From assembly GCA_017798145.1 (NCBI GenBank), contig CP059069.1, positions 1,039,226 through 1,103,225 of the forward strand: a stretch of 64,000 bases of DNA, written 5' to 3'. The notes below the pieces were generated by a model. It had not been told where the DNA came from. It saw only the letters and a program-made list of their open reading frames with translations, and made no database searches. This document shows, piece by piece, positions 1 to 6,919 of the stretch; position 1 is the stretch's first letter, and each line of letters starts with the position of its first letter. Source of the DNA: Akkermansiaceae bacterium. GTDB taxonomy: Bacteria > Verrucomicrobiota > Verrucomicrobiia > Verrucomicrobiales > Akkermansiaceae. The position numbers and the translations under genes are program-made.

Positions 1-207
1 CACATCATCGGCGGCCATGTCCACGACGTCCAATGGCCCGCCCGGGATCACCGCACCCCTTTCACCGGCAGCCTCGACTACGATTCCATCCTCCCGCGTT
101 TCCCTGAAGAATGCCCCCTAGTCTGGGAACTCAGCCCCACCCGTGAGGCTGAGGAGATCAGGGATTCGCTCACCGTCTGGAAACACAAGTTCCCGGAGCG
201 CCGGTAA
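1..207 (+). CDS. Sugar phosphate isomerase/epimerase-like protein, C-terminal part (5' truncated by window)
   Basis: The frame is open from the first base to a TAA at 205-207 and gives 68 residues. They begin HIIGGHVHDVQWPARDH, contain GSLDYDSILPRF, and end with a stretch of the type VWELSPTREAEEI. A His-x-His-Asp segment, then an Asp-His pair, then a late Glu after a hydrophobic strand is the usual C-terminal layout of xylose-isomerase-like TIM barrels (AP endonuclease family 2), where these residues bind the metal. The substrate cannot be told from the fragment. It ends 35 bases before the NhaC gene on the same strand. Confidence 0.6.
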   Translation, partial: HIIGGHVHDVQWPARDHRTPFTGSLDYDSILPRFPEECPLVWELSPTREAEEIRDSLTVWKHKFPERR

Positions 208-242
208 ATCCGACCAAGTCACGCGCCCACTATCCGTCCCGC

Positions 243-1817
243 ATGAAACAGGCCGTCATCGCATTCGCCATCCTCGGCTTAAGCGCCTTCTTGCCATTGC
301 TGGACCCACCGGATTTCATCATCGCACTCTGGCCCGCCGTGTGCGCGCTGGTCGTCATCACCATCACCCGCCATGCCTCCCTGGGCCTCGGCAGCGGGGT
401 GGCGGCGGGCGCTTTGCTCATTCATCACGACAACCCCGCCGGTGCGCTCAGGGCGATCTTCGCGGACTACATTTTCCCCTCACTCGATGGATCTTGGCAC
501 GTGGGCGCGATTATCTTCACGCTGCTGCTTGGCGCCTTCGCGGGCCTGCTGGAAAAATCCGGCGGCTTCGACACCATACTCGCACGACTGGTCGCCAAGG
601 CGAAATCCCCGGAAAAACGCCTGCTCGGAAGCGTGTATCTCATCGGCTTGCTATGCTTCTTCGACGGCCTTGCCAACAGCCTACTCACAGGCCGCATCGC
701 CCGACCCTTGGCCGACAGGACCGGCGTTTCACGCGAAAGGCTGGCGTGGGTGGTTGATTCCACCTCGTCCCCGGTGGCCTGCGTGGCCTTCATCTCCACC
801 TGGATCGCGACGCAGCTGAGCCTGATCCAGCAAGGGCTGCAGGACGCGACCTTTGCGGTGGAGCCCTACTCGCTGTACTTCCAGTCCATCCCGGCGAACC
901 CCTATTGCCTGCTCACCCTCATCCTTGTCCCGCTCGCCATCTTCCTGAACTACCAGCCGCAGGCCATGAGCCGCTATCTGCCGCAGGCTCCGGAAACAGG
1001 AAAATGGAACGGGCAGGATGAGGCTTCCCCAAAACATGCGGTGATCCCACTGCTCGCCCTGGTGGTTGGGATTTTCGCTGCCTTTCCCTTGCTTTCCTCA
1101 CCGATGACAGACCCGCTGTCCATGCAAGGCTGGCGCGAGGCTTTCAGCGGCGATGCCGGACCCTATGCGCTGGTTGCGGGCAGCCTCTTCGGGCTGGCTG
1201 TGGCATGGGCGATGTATCCGAAAAACCGGAACATTTCAGCGGGCGGAGCCGCCTACCACGGTGCCACAAACCTGCTCCCCGCACTCATTATCCTCATCCT
1301 CGCATGGTCGCTGGGAAATGTTTTCTCCGCCCTAGGTGCCGGGGATCAGCTCGCAAAGCTCCTAGCCGGAGGCTTCCGCGTGGAGTGGCTGCCGCTGGCT
1401 GTCTTCGCCGCTGGCTCACTGATGGCATTCGCCACCGGCTCCTCCTGGGGGACGATGGGCTTGCTCATGCCATTGGCATTGCCCGCAACACTCGTTGCGG
1501 CGGGCTCCGCCAGTCTTCCGCCCGAAGAACTGACCACGCTCATTCCCATGATCATCGGTGCGGTCTTCGGCGGTGCGGTCTTCGGCGACCACTGCAGCCC
1601 GTTCTCAGACACGACCATCGTCAGCGCCATCGCATCCGGCTGCGAGCCGACCGCACACGTCCATTCGCAGCTGCCGTTCGCAGCCCTCGCCGCAGGGTTT
1701 TCCGCAATCGCCTACGCGCTCATGGCAGGAGGAATCCATGCTGGGATCTCCACCGGGATTGCGGCACTGCTGATGTGCGCGGCAATCTGGATGCTTGCGA
1801 AAAAAATCACCCCTTAG
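243..1817 (+). CDS. nhaC: NhaC-family Na+/H+ antiporter
   Basis: A 524-residue integral membrane protein with a dozen or so hydrophobic segments, expected in the inner membrane exchanging Na+ (or an organic substrate) for protons. The strongest marker is the GDHCSPFSDTT segment around residue 447, followed by a histidine-containing stretch ending in QLPFA, typical of the NhaC/YfcC-type antiporter superfamily. GLANSLLTGRIARP and VDSTSSPVACVAF near residues 145-185 are also characteristic. The ATG at 243 gives a short N-terminus leading into the first membrane helix. Its 3' end overlaps the convergent TraB/GumN gene by 11 bases. NhaC relatives include amino-acid/Na+ exchangers, so the exact ion couple is not certain. 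Confidence 0.85.
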   Translation: MKQAVIAFAILGLSAFLPLLDPPDFIIALWPAVCALVVITITRHASLGLGSGVAAGALLIHHDNPAGALRAIFADYIFPSLDGSWHVGAIIFTLLLGAFAGLLEKSGGFDTILARLVAKAKSPEKRLLGSVYLIGLLCFFDGLANSLLTGRIARPLADRTGVSRERLAWVVDSTSSPVACVAFISTWIATQLSLIQQGLQDATFAVEPYSLYFQSIPANPYCLLTLILVPLAIFLNYQPQAMSRYLPQAPETGKWNGQDEASPKHAVIPLLALVVGIFAAFPLLSSPMTDPLSMQGWREAFSGDAGPYALVAGSLFGLAVAWAMYPKNRNISAGGAAYHGATNLLPALIILILAWSLGNVFSALGAGDQLAKLLAGGFRVEWLPLAVFAAGSLMAFATGSSWGTMGLLMPLALPATLVAAGSASLPPEELTTLIPMIIGAVFGGAVFGDHCSPFSDTTIVSAIASGCEPTAHVHSQLPFAALAAGFSAIAYALMAGGIHAGISTGIAALLMCAAIWMLAKKITP

Positions 1818-2652
1818 CCACTTTCCAGGCTGTGAGCCACTGCGTTTTCACCCGCACAAATCCCCTCTCCAGCAGCCTCTTCTCCATATCCGGGAAATGC
1901 GCGGCGCCATAGAAGATCCCAATCTTCTTCCCGCCCTTCGCAATCTCACGATCCAGCACCTCCATGCACTTCGCATTGCGATCCGTGATGATCACGTTTT
2001 CCCCGGCCATCGCATCGATCTGCTCGCCACCCTGCGCCATCGTGTGCATCACCTCGAGCTTCACGAGATCGGGGCGACCGGTGAGAATGCCCCGCATCAG
2101 CCGCATCGCATCGGGATCCTTGGTTGGCTTTTCTGCATTCATCCCTGCCTGGATCATGAAGCCCAAAATCGACTCACCCCGCTCCTTCTGCAGCGCCTCG
2201 AACTCCTCCATCGTCAGATCCGCATGCACGAAGTTCTCCGCGAAATAATCGATCTGCGATCCCTGCCCCGTCAGCCCCAGCGCTTTTTCCATCGATTCAT
2301 AAAGTGTCCGCAGGCCTGCGAGTTTGTTCTCCCCTTCTTGCTTGTCGGCTTCCCGCTTATTCTTCCCTCCTCCGAGGCGCTCCCCCCCTACCATTTCAAA
2401 AAGCAAGACCCCGTAACCCTCGAAACGCTTGTTGAGGAACTGGTAGTATCCCTTGTCTGCAATATGGATCGCCCCGATCAGATCCACGTGGCCCCCATCC
2501 TTCTCGTAACCGAAAACTGCCGTCTGGAGCTTCGCGGAATCATCCGTCTCCTTCACCCGGATGAACTCCCCGGCAAGCCCCTCATCACCCACACTTACAA
2601 GCATCCCCGCAACCATGGCGGCAGTCCGCGCCCAAGACATCGTGATCTTCAT
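1807..2652 (-). CDS. TraB/GumN family protein with signal peptide
   Basis: A 281-residue protein starting with a probable signal peptide (MKITMSWARTAAMVAGMLVS). It has the two landmark motifs of the TraB/PrgY/GumN (Tiki-like) fold: an N-terminal LIGAIHIAD near residue 58 followed by an acidic LLFEM, and a C-terminal YGAAHFPDMEKRL near residue 248. Members are thought to be metal-dependent hydrolases or peptidases; no substrate can be assigned here. The frame extends far upstream but that part lies over ispG on the other strand, so the ATG at 2650-2652, 66 bases from the divergent ispG start, is taken as the start. It converges with nhaC. Confidence 0.75.
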   Translation of the reverse strand: MKITMSWARTAAMVAGMLVSVGDEGLAGEFIRVKETDDSAKLQTAVFGYEKDGGHVDLIGAIHIADKGYYQFLNKRFEGYGVLLFEMVGGERLGGGKNKREADKQEGENKLAGLRTLYESMEKALGLTGQGSQIDYFAENFVHADLTMEEFEALQKERGESILGFMIQAGMNAEKPTKDPDAMRLMRGILTGRPDLVKLEVMHTMAQGGEQIDAMAGENVIITDRNAKCMEVLDREIAKGGKKIGIFYGAAHFPDMEKRLLERGFVRVKTQWLTAWKVAKG

Positions 2653-2718
2653 GCGACCATTATCGCACCGTATCCCGTCATTGCCCACGGAAAATTTCCG
2701 GTCTATCCTCTCCCGCCC

Positions 2719-4503
2719 ATGAGCGACCACGCGACCCTTTCCTATTGCCCGGATCTCCTTAGCTATTTCCGCAGGAGGACCCGCGAGGTCATGGTCGGGC
2801 ACGTCGGCGTCGGCGGTGAAAACCCGATCCGCGTGCAGTCGATGATCACCTCCGACACCCGCGACACCCCCGCCTGCGTCGCGGAAGTGCTCGGCCTCGC
2901 GGAGGCTGGTTGCGAGATCGTACGCATCACCGCCCAGACGAAAGTCTATGCCGCGAACCTCGAGAACATCGCCCGCGAAGTCCGGGCCGCCGGTTGCCAA
3001 GTCCCGCTCGTCGCAGACATCCATTTCAAACCGGACGCCGCCATGGAAGCCGCGAAATGGGTCGAGAAAATCCGCGTGAACCCCGGCAACTACGCGGACA
3101 AGAAAAAATTCGAGATCCGCGAATACTCAGATGACCAATATGAGGCGGAGCTGGAGCGCATCCGCGAGCAGTTCACCCCGCTCGTCCATCTCTGCAAGGA
3201 TCTCGGGCGCGCGATGCGGATCGGCACCAACCACGGCTCCCTCTCGGACCGCATCATGAACCGCTACGGCGACACACCATTGGGCATGTGCGAGAGCGCC
3301 CTGGAATTCGCCCGCATCGCCCGCGACAACGGTTATCACAATTTCGTCTTCTCCATGAAAGCCTCCAATCCGAAGGTGATGATCGAGGCCTACCGCCTCC
3401 TCGTCGCCCGCCTGGACACCGAGGGGCCGGACTGGAACTACCCCATCCACCTCGGCGTCACCGAGGCTGGCGACGGCGAGGACGGGCGCATCAAATCCGC
3501 GATCGGCATCGGCTCCCTCCTCGCGGATGGCATCGGCGACACGGTCCGCGTTTCCCTAACCGAGGACGCCATCCATGAGATCCCGGTCGCACAGGCATTG
3601 GCCGCCGCATTCAACTCGAAAACCGGCACCCCATCCGGTTCCTCCGACCTATCCCCTTCCTATGACCCTTACACATACGAAAGACGCGGAAGCTCTCCCA
3701 TCACCATCCAAGGCCATGAGCTTGGCGGGGACAAAACCGTCCGCGTGTTCACCACCCAGGAACGCTGGAACGCCCTCGCCCACAAGATCGCGAACATGGG
3801 CGACTTCAAACCGGAGATCATCTTTGAAAAATCCGGTGCACTTGAAATCGATCCACGTGACCAAGCCGCCATCTCGGCGCTGAACTCCGAAACCGAAGCA
3901 CGTCTCATCACCGTCCCGGACGGCATGGCCATGGAACCGATCCATGCATTCCGCATGCTTGCCTTCAAGGCCGACCCACGGCATCCTATCCTCCTCAAGG
4001 ACACGCTCGATCCGCCCACCGGCGAAACCGATTTCCTCCGCGCGCTGCTGCCTGCGGCACAGAACATCGGGTCGCTCCTCTGCGACGGCATCGGCGATGC
4101 GATCCTGGTCCGTGGCGAAACAGCCCCCGGCCAGTCCCTCCGCCTCGCCTACAACATCCTGCAGGCCGCAGGAACACGGATTTTCAAGACAGATTACGTA
4201 GCCTGCCCGTCCTGCGGGCGCACGCTTTTCAACCTCCAGTCCACCACCCAGAAAATCCGCGCCGCCACCGGCCACCTCAAGGGCGTGCGCATCGCCGTCA
4301 TGGGCTGCATCGTAAACGGCCCCGGCGAGATGGCGGATGCGGACTTCGGATACGTCGGCGGCGCACCGGGCAAGATCAACCTCTACGTCGGCAAGACCGC
4401 CGTGAAATTCAACATCCCGGAAGCCGAAGCCGTCGAGCGCCTCATCGACCTCATCAAGGAACACGACAAGTGGATCGCCCCGACCGAACCAGCCCCAGCC
4501 TGA
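2719..4503 (+). CDS. ispG: 4-hydroxy-3-methylbut-2-en-1-yl diphosphate synthase, large (insert-containing) form
   Basis: Converts methylerythritol cyclodiphosphate to HMBPP, the penultimate step of the MEP isoprenoid pathway, with a [4Fe-4S] cluster. The N-terminal TIM barrel is clear (GGENPIRVQSMITSDT, VADIHFKPDAAMEAA, KIRVNPGNY). The cluster ligands are Cys496 and Cys499 (CPSCGR), Cys530 (MGCIVNGPGE) and a nearby Glu. At 594 residues it is much longer than the about 370-residue E. coli enzyme; an extra domain sits between barrel and cluster domain, as in plant and chlamydial IspG. The frame is open far upstream, but homology begins near the ATG at 2719. Followed 3 bases later by clpS. Confidence 0.93.
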   Translation: MSDHATLSYCPDLLSYFRRRTREVMVGHVGVGGENPIRVQSMITSDTRDTPACVAEVLGLAEAGCEIVRITAQTKVYAANLENIAREVRAAGCQVPLVADIHFKPDAAMEAAKWVEKIRVNPGNYADKKKFEIREYSDDQYEAELERIREQFTPLVHLCKDLGRAMRIGTNHGSLSDRIMNRYGDTPLGMCESALEFARIARDNGYHNFVFSMKASNPKVMIEAYRLLVARLDTEGPDWNYPIHLGVTEAGDGEDGRIKSAIGIGSLLADGIGDTVRVSLTEDAIHEIPVAQALAAAFNSKTGTPSGSSDLSPSYDPYTYERRGSSPITIQGHELGGDKTVRVFTTQERWNALAHKIANMGDFKPEIIFEKSGALEIDPRDQAAISALNSETEARLITVPDGMAMEPIHAFRMLAFKADPRHPILLKDTLDPPTGETDFLRALLPAAQNIGSLLCDGIGDAILVRGETAPGQSLRLAYNILQAAGTRIFKTDYVACPSCGRTLFNLQSTTQKIRAATGHLKGVRIAVMGCIVNGPGEMADADFGYVGGAPGKINLYVGKTAVKFNIPEAEAVERLIDLIKEHDKWIAPTEPAPA

Positions 4504-4506
4504 ACC

Positions 4507-4788
4507 ATGGCAGACACCACCACCCTCACGGAAACGGACACCAACGTCTCCACCCAGCCCCCATGGAACGTCATCGTGCACGACGATCCCGTGAACCTCA
4601 TGGCATACGTCACCTTCGTACTGATGAAAATCTTCGGCTACAACGAGAAGGTCGCCACCACCATGATGCTCCAGGTCCATCACCAGGGGCTTTCCATCGT
4701 CTGGTCCGGGGAGCTGGAGAAAGCGGAGTTCTACGCCCAGCAACTCCAGTTCCACCAGTTGAAAACAACCCTTGAGAAGCACGGATGA
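4507..4788 (+). CDS. clpS: ATP-dependent Clp protease adaptor ClpS
   Basis: A 93-residue protein with the ClpS core: PWNVIVHDDPVNLM (residues about 19-32), a helix with FGYNEKVATTMMLQVH, then a GLSIVWSGELEKAEFY strand-helix. ClpS binds the N-domain of ClpA/ClpC and delivers N-degron substrates. The acidic and Met residues that contact the N-terminal residue of the substrate appear intact by inspection. It lies 3 bases after ispG and its stop overlaps the next start (ATGA, 4785-4788), so it is probably translationally coupled to the DUF2017 gene, a pairing also found in actinobacteria. Confidence 0.9.
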   Translation: MADTTTLTETDTNVSTQPPWNVIVHDDPVNLMAYVTFVLMKIFGYNEKVATTMMLQVHHQGLSIVWSGELEKAEFYAQQLQFHQLKTTLEKHG

Positions 4789-5261
4789 ACATCGCACCCA
4801 CCATCGAGGGCGGCCTGCGCATCGACCCGCAGACCGCTGAGGACTGGCACATCATGCGCTCCATCGTCCAGGATGCCAACAGCCACGGCATCGACCTCGC
4901 GAACCGCCTCGGAGGTCTCATCACGGAAGAAACGATCGCCGAGGACTGGCAGGACATCGTCGTCCCCGACCTGCGCGAGATGTTCATGGACGACCTGAAC
5001 CACATCCACGCGGCCATCGAGGCGGCGGCGGCCTTTCCAAAGGACGGGGAGAACCCGATATTCATCACGCGCGAAGACGCCTTCACCTGGTACAGCTCGC
5101 TCAACCAGGCAAGGCTTGCCCTGGAGGAAAGATACCGCTTCGGATCCGATCCGGAATCAGATCCCGCGAACCTCACCCCCCTGCGCCACGAAGCCCTGAT
5201 CCGCTCCCATTTCTACTGTGCGCTCCAGAGCTTCATCCTCAGGCACGCGCTCAGTCCCTGA
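4785..5261 (+). CDS. DUF2017 family protein (ClpS-linked)
   Basis: A 158-residue soluble, acidic, mostly helical protein (residues such as EDWHIMRSIV, LREMFMDDLNHI). It resembles DUF2017, a family of unknown function usually encoded directly downstream of clpS. The start codon overlaps the clpS stop by four bases. The conserved linkage suggests a role connected with ClpS/Clp proteolysis, but nothing in the sequence shows a reaction. Its 3' end overlaps by 11 bases the convergent SGNH lipoprotein gene. Confidence 0.7.
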   Translation: MNIAPTIEGGLRIDPQTAEDWHIMRSIVQDANSHGIDLANRLGGLITEETIAEDWQDIVVPDLREMFMDDLNHIHAAIEAAAAFPKDGENPIFITREDAFTWYSSLNQARLALEERYRFGSDPESDPANLTPLRHEALIRSHFYCALQSFILRHALSP

Positions 5262-5922
5262 AGATCGTCCGGTAGAATTCCTCGGCCGTCACCTGGTTGC
5301 CGTAGCCACCCGGATGGCTGCCGTCCTCATGGAAAAGATCCGCCCCGCGACCGGCCAGGAACTCGCGCTCCCACGCATCGCCCGCTTTCACGATGAGGAT
5401 TCCACCGCCGTTCCTTGAGGCGGACAGGTAACCTTTCCGCACCCTCTCGTTCATCGCATGGAAATCATCGCCCGCAATCTCCGGATCCCCGTCCAACCGC
5501 CCCCATGTCTGATAGAGCAGCGGCACCGCTCCCAGGGCACGCGCCTCGCTCGCAAAGAACTGCACGCCGGGATCCATCACCGCGCGCCGCTCGCGCTCCT
5601 TGCGCGACGGATTCTTGCTGTAGTCCTGGATCACAACCACATCCCACCCGCCTTCGCGCAATTTCTTCAAAGTCCCCGGATTCCGCGAATGCCTCAAAAG
5701 GCTCCACCCGCTGAATGTCGAGTGGCCGATCCTGACATCCTTGCCCTTCGCCGCCGCAAGCTCCCCGAACGCCTTTGGCACCCCGAAGCTGTAGCTGTTG
5801 CCCACGAAAAAAACGGACAGCTTCCCATCCTCGGCCAACGCATCCAGCTTCTCCCTCTCGCCGGTCACCGGAGGTAACACGCAACCGGACAAGCCGAGGA
5901 AACCGAGGATCTTCGAAAGCAT
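5251..5922 (-). CDS. SGNH-hydrolase-like lipoprotein (DUF4886-like)
   Basis: A secreted hydrolase-like protein. Starting at the ATG at 5920-5922 it opens with a short hydrophobic leader and a lipobox (GFLGLSGC), so it is probably a lipoprotein of about 223 residues. FFVGNSYSFGVPKAF matches the first SGNH block with Ser in a GNS context, and the C-terminal DGSHPGGYGNQVTAEEF supplies the Asp-x-x-His pair of the catalytic triad. The arrangement resembles DUF4886 SGNH proteins. An upstream in-frame ATG at 5970 exists but would overlap xerC and hide the leader. It is last in the ftsK-xerC direction of transcription. Confidence 0.6.
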   Translation of the reverse strand: MLSKILGFLGLSGCVLPPVTGEREKLDALAEDGKLSVFFVGNSYSFGVPKAFGELAAAKGKDVRIGHSTFSGWSLLRHSRNPGTLKKLREGGWDVVVIQDYSKNPSRKERERRAVMDPGVQFFASEARALGAVPLLYQTWGRLDGDPEIAGDDFHAMNERVRKGYLSASRNGGGILIVKAGDAWEREFLAGRGADLFHEDGSHPGGYGNQVTAEEFYRTIFRD

Positions 5923-5944
5923 GGTCAGTCTGCGGATAATCTCA

Positions 5945-6832
5945 TTACGCACGTGGATGGGCTTCGTCATACACCTTCTTCAACCGTTCCTTGGTCACAT
6001 GCGTGTAGATCTGGGTCGTGGAAAGCGACGCATGGCCGAGCAATTCCTGTACCGTCCGCAGATCCGCGCCCGCGTCAAGCATGTGCGTCGCGAAACTGTG
6101 GCGCAACTTGTGCGGGCTTACCCCGAAAGGGATCCCGCTCATCTTCAGATATTTTTTCAGCATCAGATCCACCGCTTGCTGGGTGATCCTCGTCCCCCGC
6201 ACACTCCGGAACAGCGGCCCGTTGGAAACCGCGGCCTCCTCCCGGTATTTCCGCATCGCGCGCATCGCCGCGCCACCGACAGGAACCATCCTCTGCTTGC
6301 GCCCCTTGCCCTCCACCTTCACCACCTCGTCGATGAAATTCACATCCCTCACATCAAGGCCGAGCAACTCGGAAATCCGCAGGCCGGAGGAGTAGAAAAG
6401 CTCAAGGATCGCCGCATCGCGGTATTTCAGCCACGGCGAGCCATTGGTGGGCGCTTCCGATTTCAGCGGCATTTCCAGCAACTCATCCATCTGCCTGATG
6501 CTCAGGACGACAGGCAGCCCGCGCTCCAGCTTCGGCACCTGCACTCCCGCGACCGGGCTTTTCTCCAGCCCCCTGCGCAGCACGAGGAACTTGTAGAATG
6601 ACCGCAGCGCGGCGAAGCGGAGGCGGATCGTCGTGCGCTTCAGCCCCTTCTTCATAAGAGCGTAGAGATAGTTGCGGAAATCATCCACGCCTTCCTTCCG
6701 CCAGCAGTCGAAGGCCGCCCCACGCCATTCCACATACCCGGCAAGAGCCGCATCATAGTTCCGCAACGTCAGCGGCGAGGCGTTCTTTTCCGTCTCCTGG
6801 AAGCGGAGAAAATGTGCAACGTCATTGGTCAT
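5945..6832 (-). CDS. xerC: Tyrosine recombinase XerC/XerD
   Basis: A 295-residue site-specific recombinase that resolves chromosome dimers. The N-terminal SAM-like DNA-binding domain is followed by the catalytic domain with Arg152 (SSGLRISE), the Lys in GKGRKQR, His241-x-x-Arg244 (SPHKLRHSFATH), His267 (LLGHASLSTT) and nucleophile Tyr276 (QIYTHV), so the active site is complete. The ATG at 6830-6832 is preferred over a TTG three codons upstream. It follows ftsK on the same strand after 87 bases; FtsK normally activates Xer recombination at dif. Sequence alone does not decide between XerC and XerD. Confidence 0.9.
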   Translation of the reverse strand: MTNDVAHFLRFQETEKNASPLTLRNYDAALAGYVEWRGAAFDCWRKEGVDDFRNYLYALMKKGLKRTTIRLRFAALRSFYKFLVLRRGLEKSPVAGVQVPKLERGLPVVLSIRQMDELLEMPLKSEAPTNGSPWLKYRDAAILELFYSSGLRISELLGLDVRDVNFIDEVVKVEGKGRKQRMVPVGGAAMRAMRKYREEAAVSNGPLFRSVRGTRITQQAVDLMLKKYLKMSGIPFGVSPHKLRHSFATHMLDAGADLRTVQELLGHASLSTTQIYTHVTKERLKKVYDEAHPRA

Positions 6833-6834
6833 AA

Positions 6835-6917
6835 AATTCAAATTTCAAACAGGGGGCATGCCGCACCTTCCGGGAAACACCGCACCACGACACTTGCCTG
6901 AAATTTGAGTTTTGAAT
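6835..6917. repeat. AT-rich inverted repeat between ftsK and xerC
   Basis: Within the 87-base gap, TTCAAATTTCA at 6837-6847 is the near-perfect inverse of TGAAATTTGAG at 6899-6909, and ATTCAAA is mirrored by TTTGAAT at 6911-6917. The arms are strikingly AT-rich in GC-rich surroundings, with about 50 bases between them. It could be a transcription end or promoter region, or chance; no dif-like sequence is visible. Confidence 0.35.
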
Positions 6918-6919
6918 CT

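Noticed and set aside
1795..2718. Very long in-frame extension upstream of ispG (about 308 codons)
   Set aside because: It is rich in His, Pro and Leu without domain pattern and lies antisense to the TraB/GumN gene, which has recognisable motifs.
6833..6919. Possible dif site between ftsK and xerC
   Set aside because: The AT-rich inverted repeat has arms about 50 bases apart and does not resemble the 28-base dif consensus with its 6-base centre.
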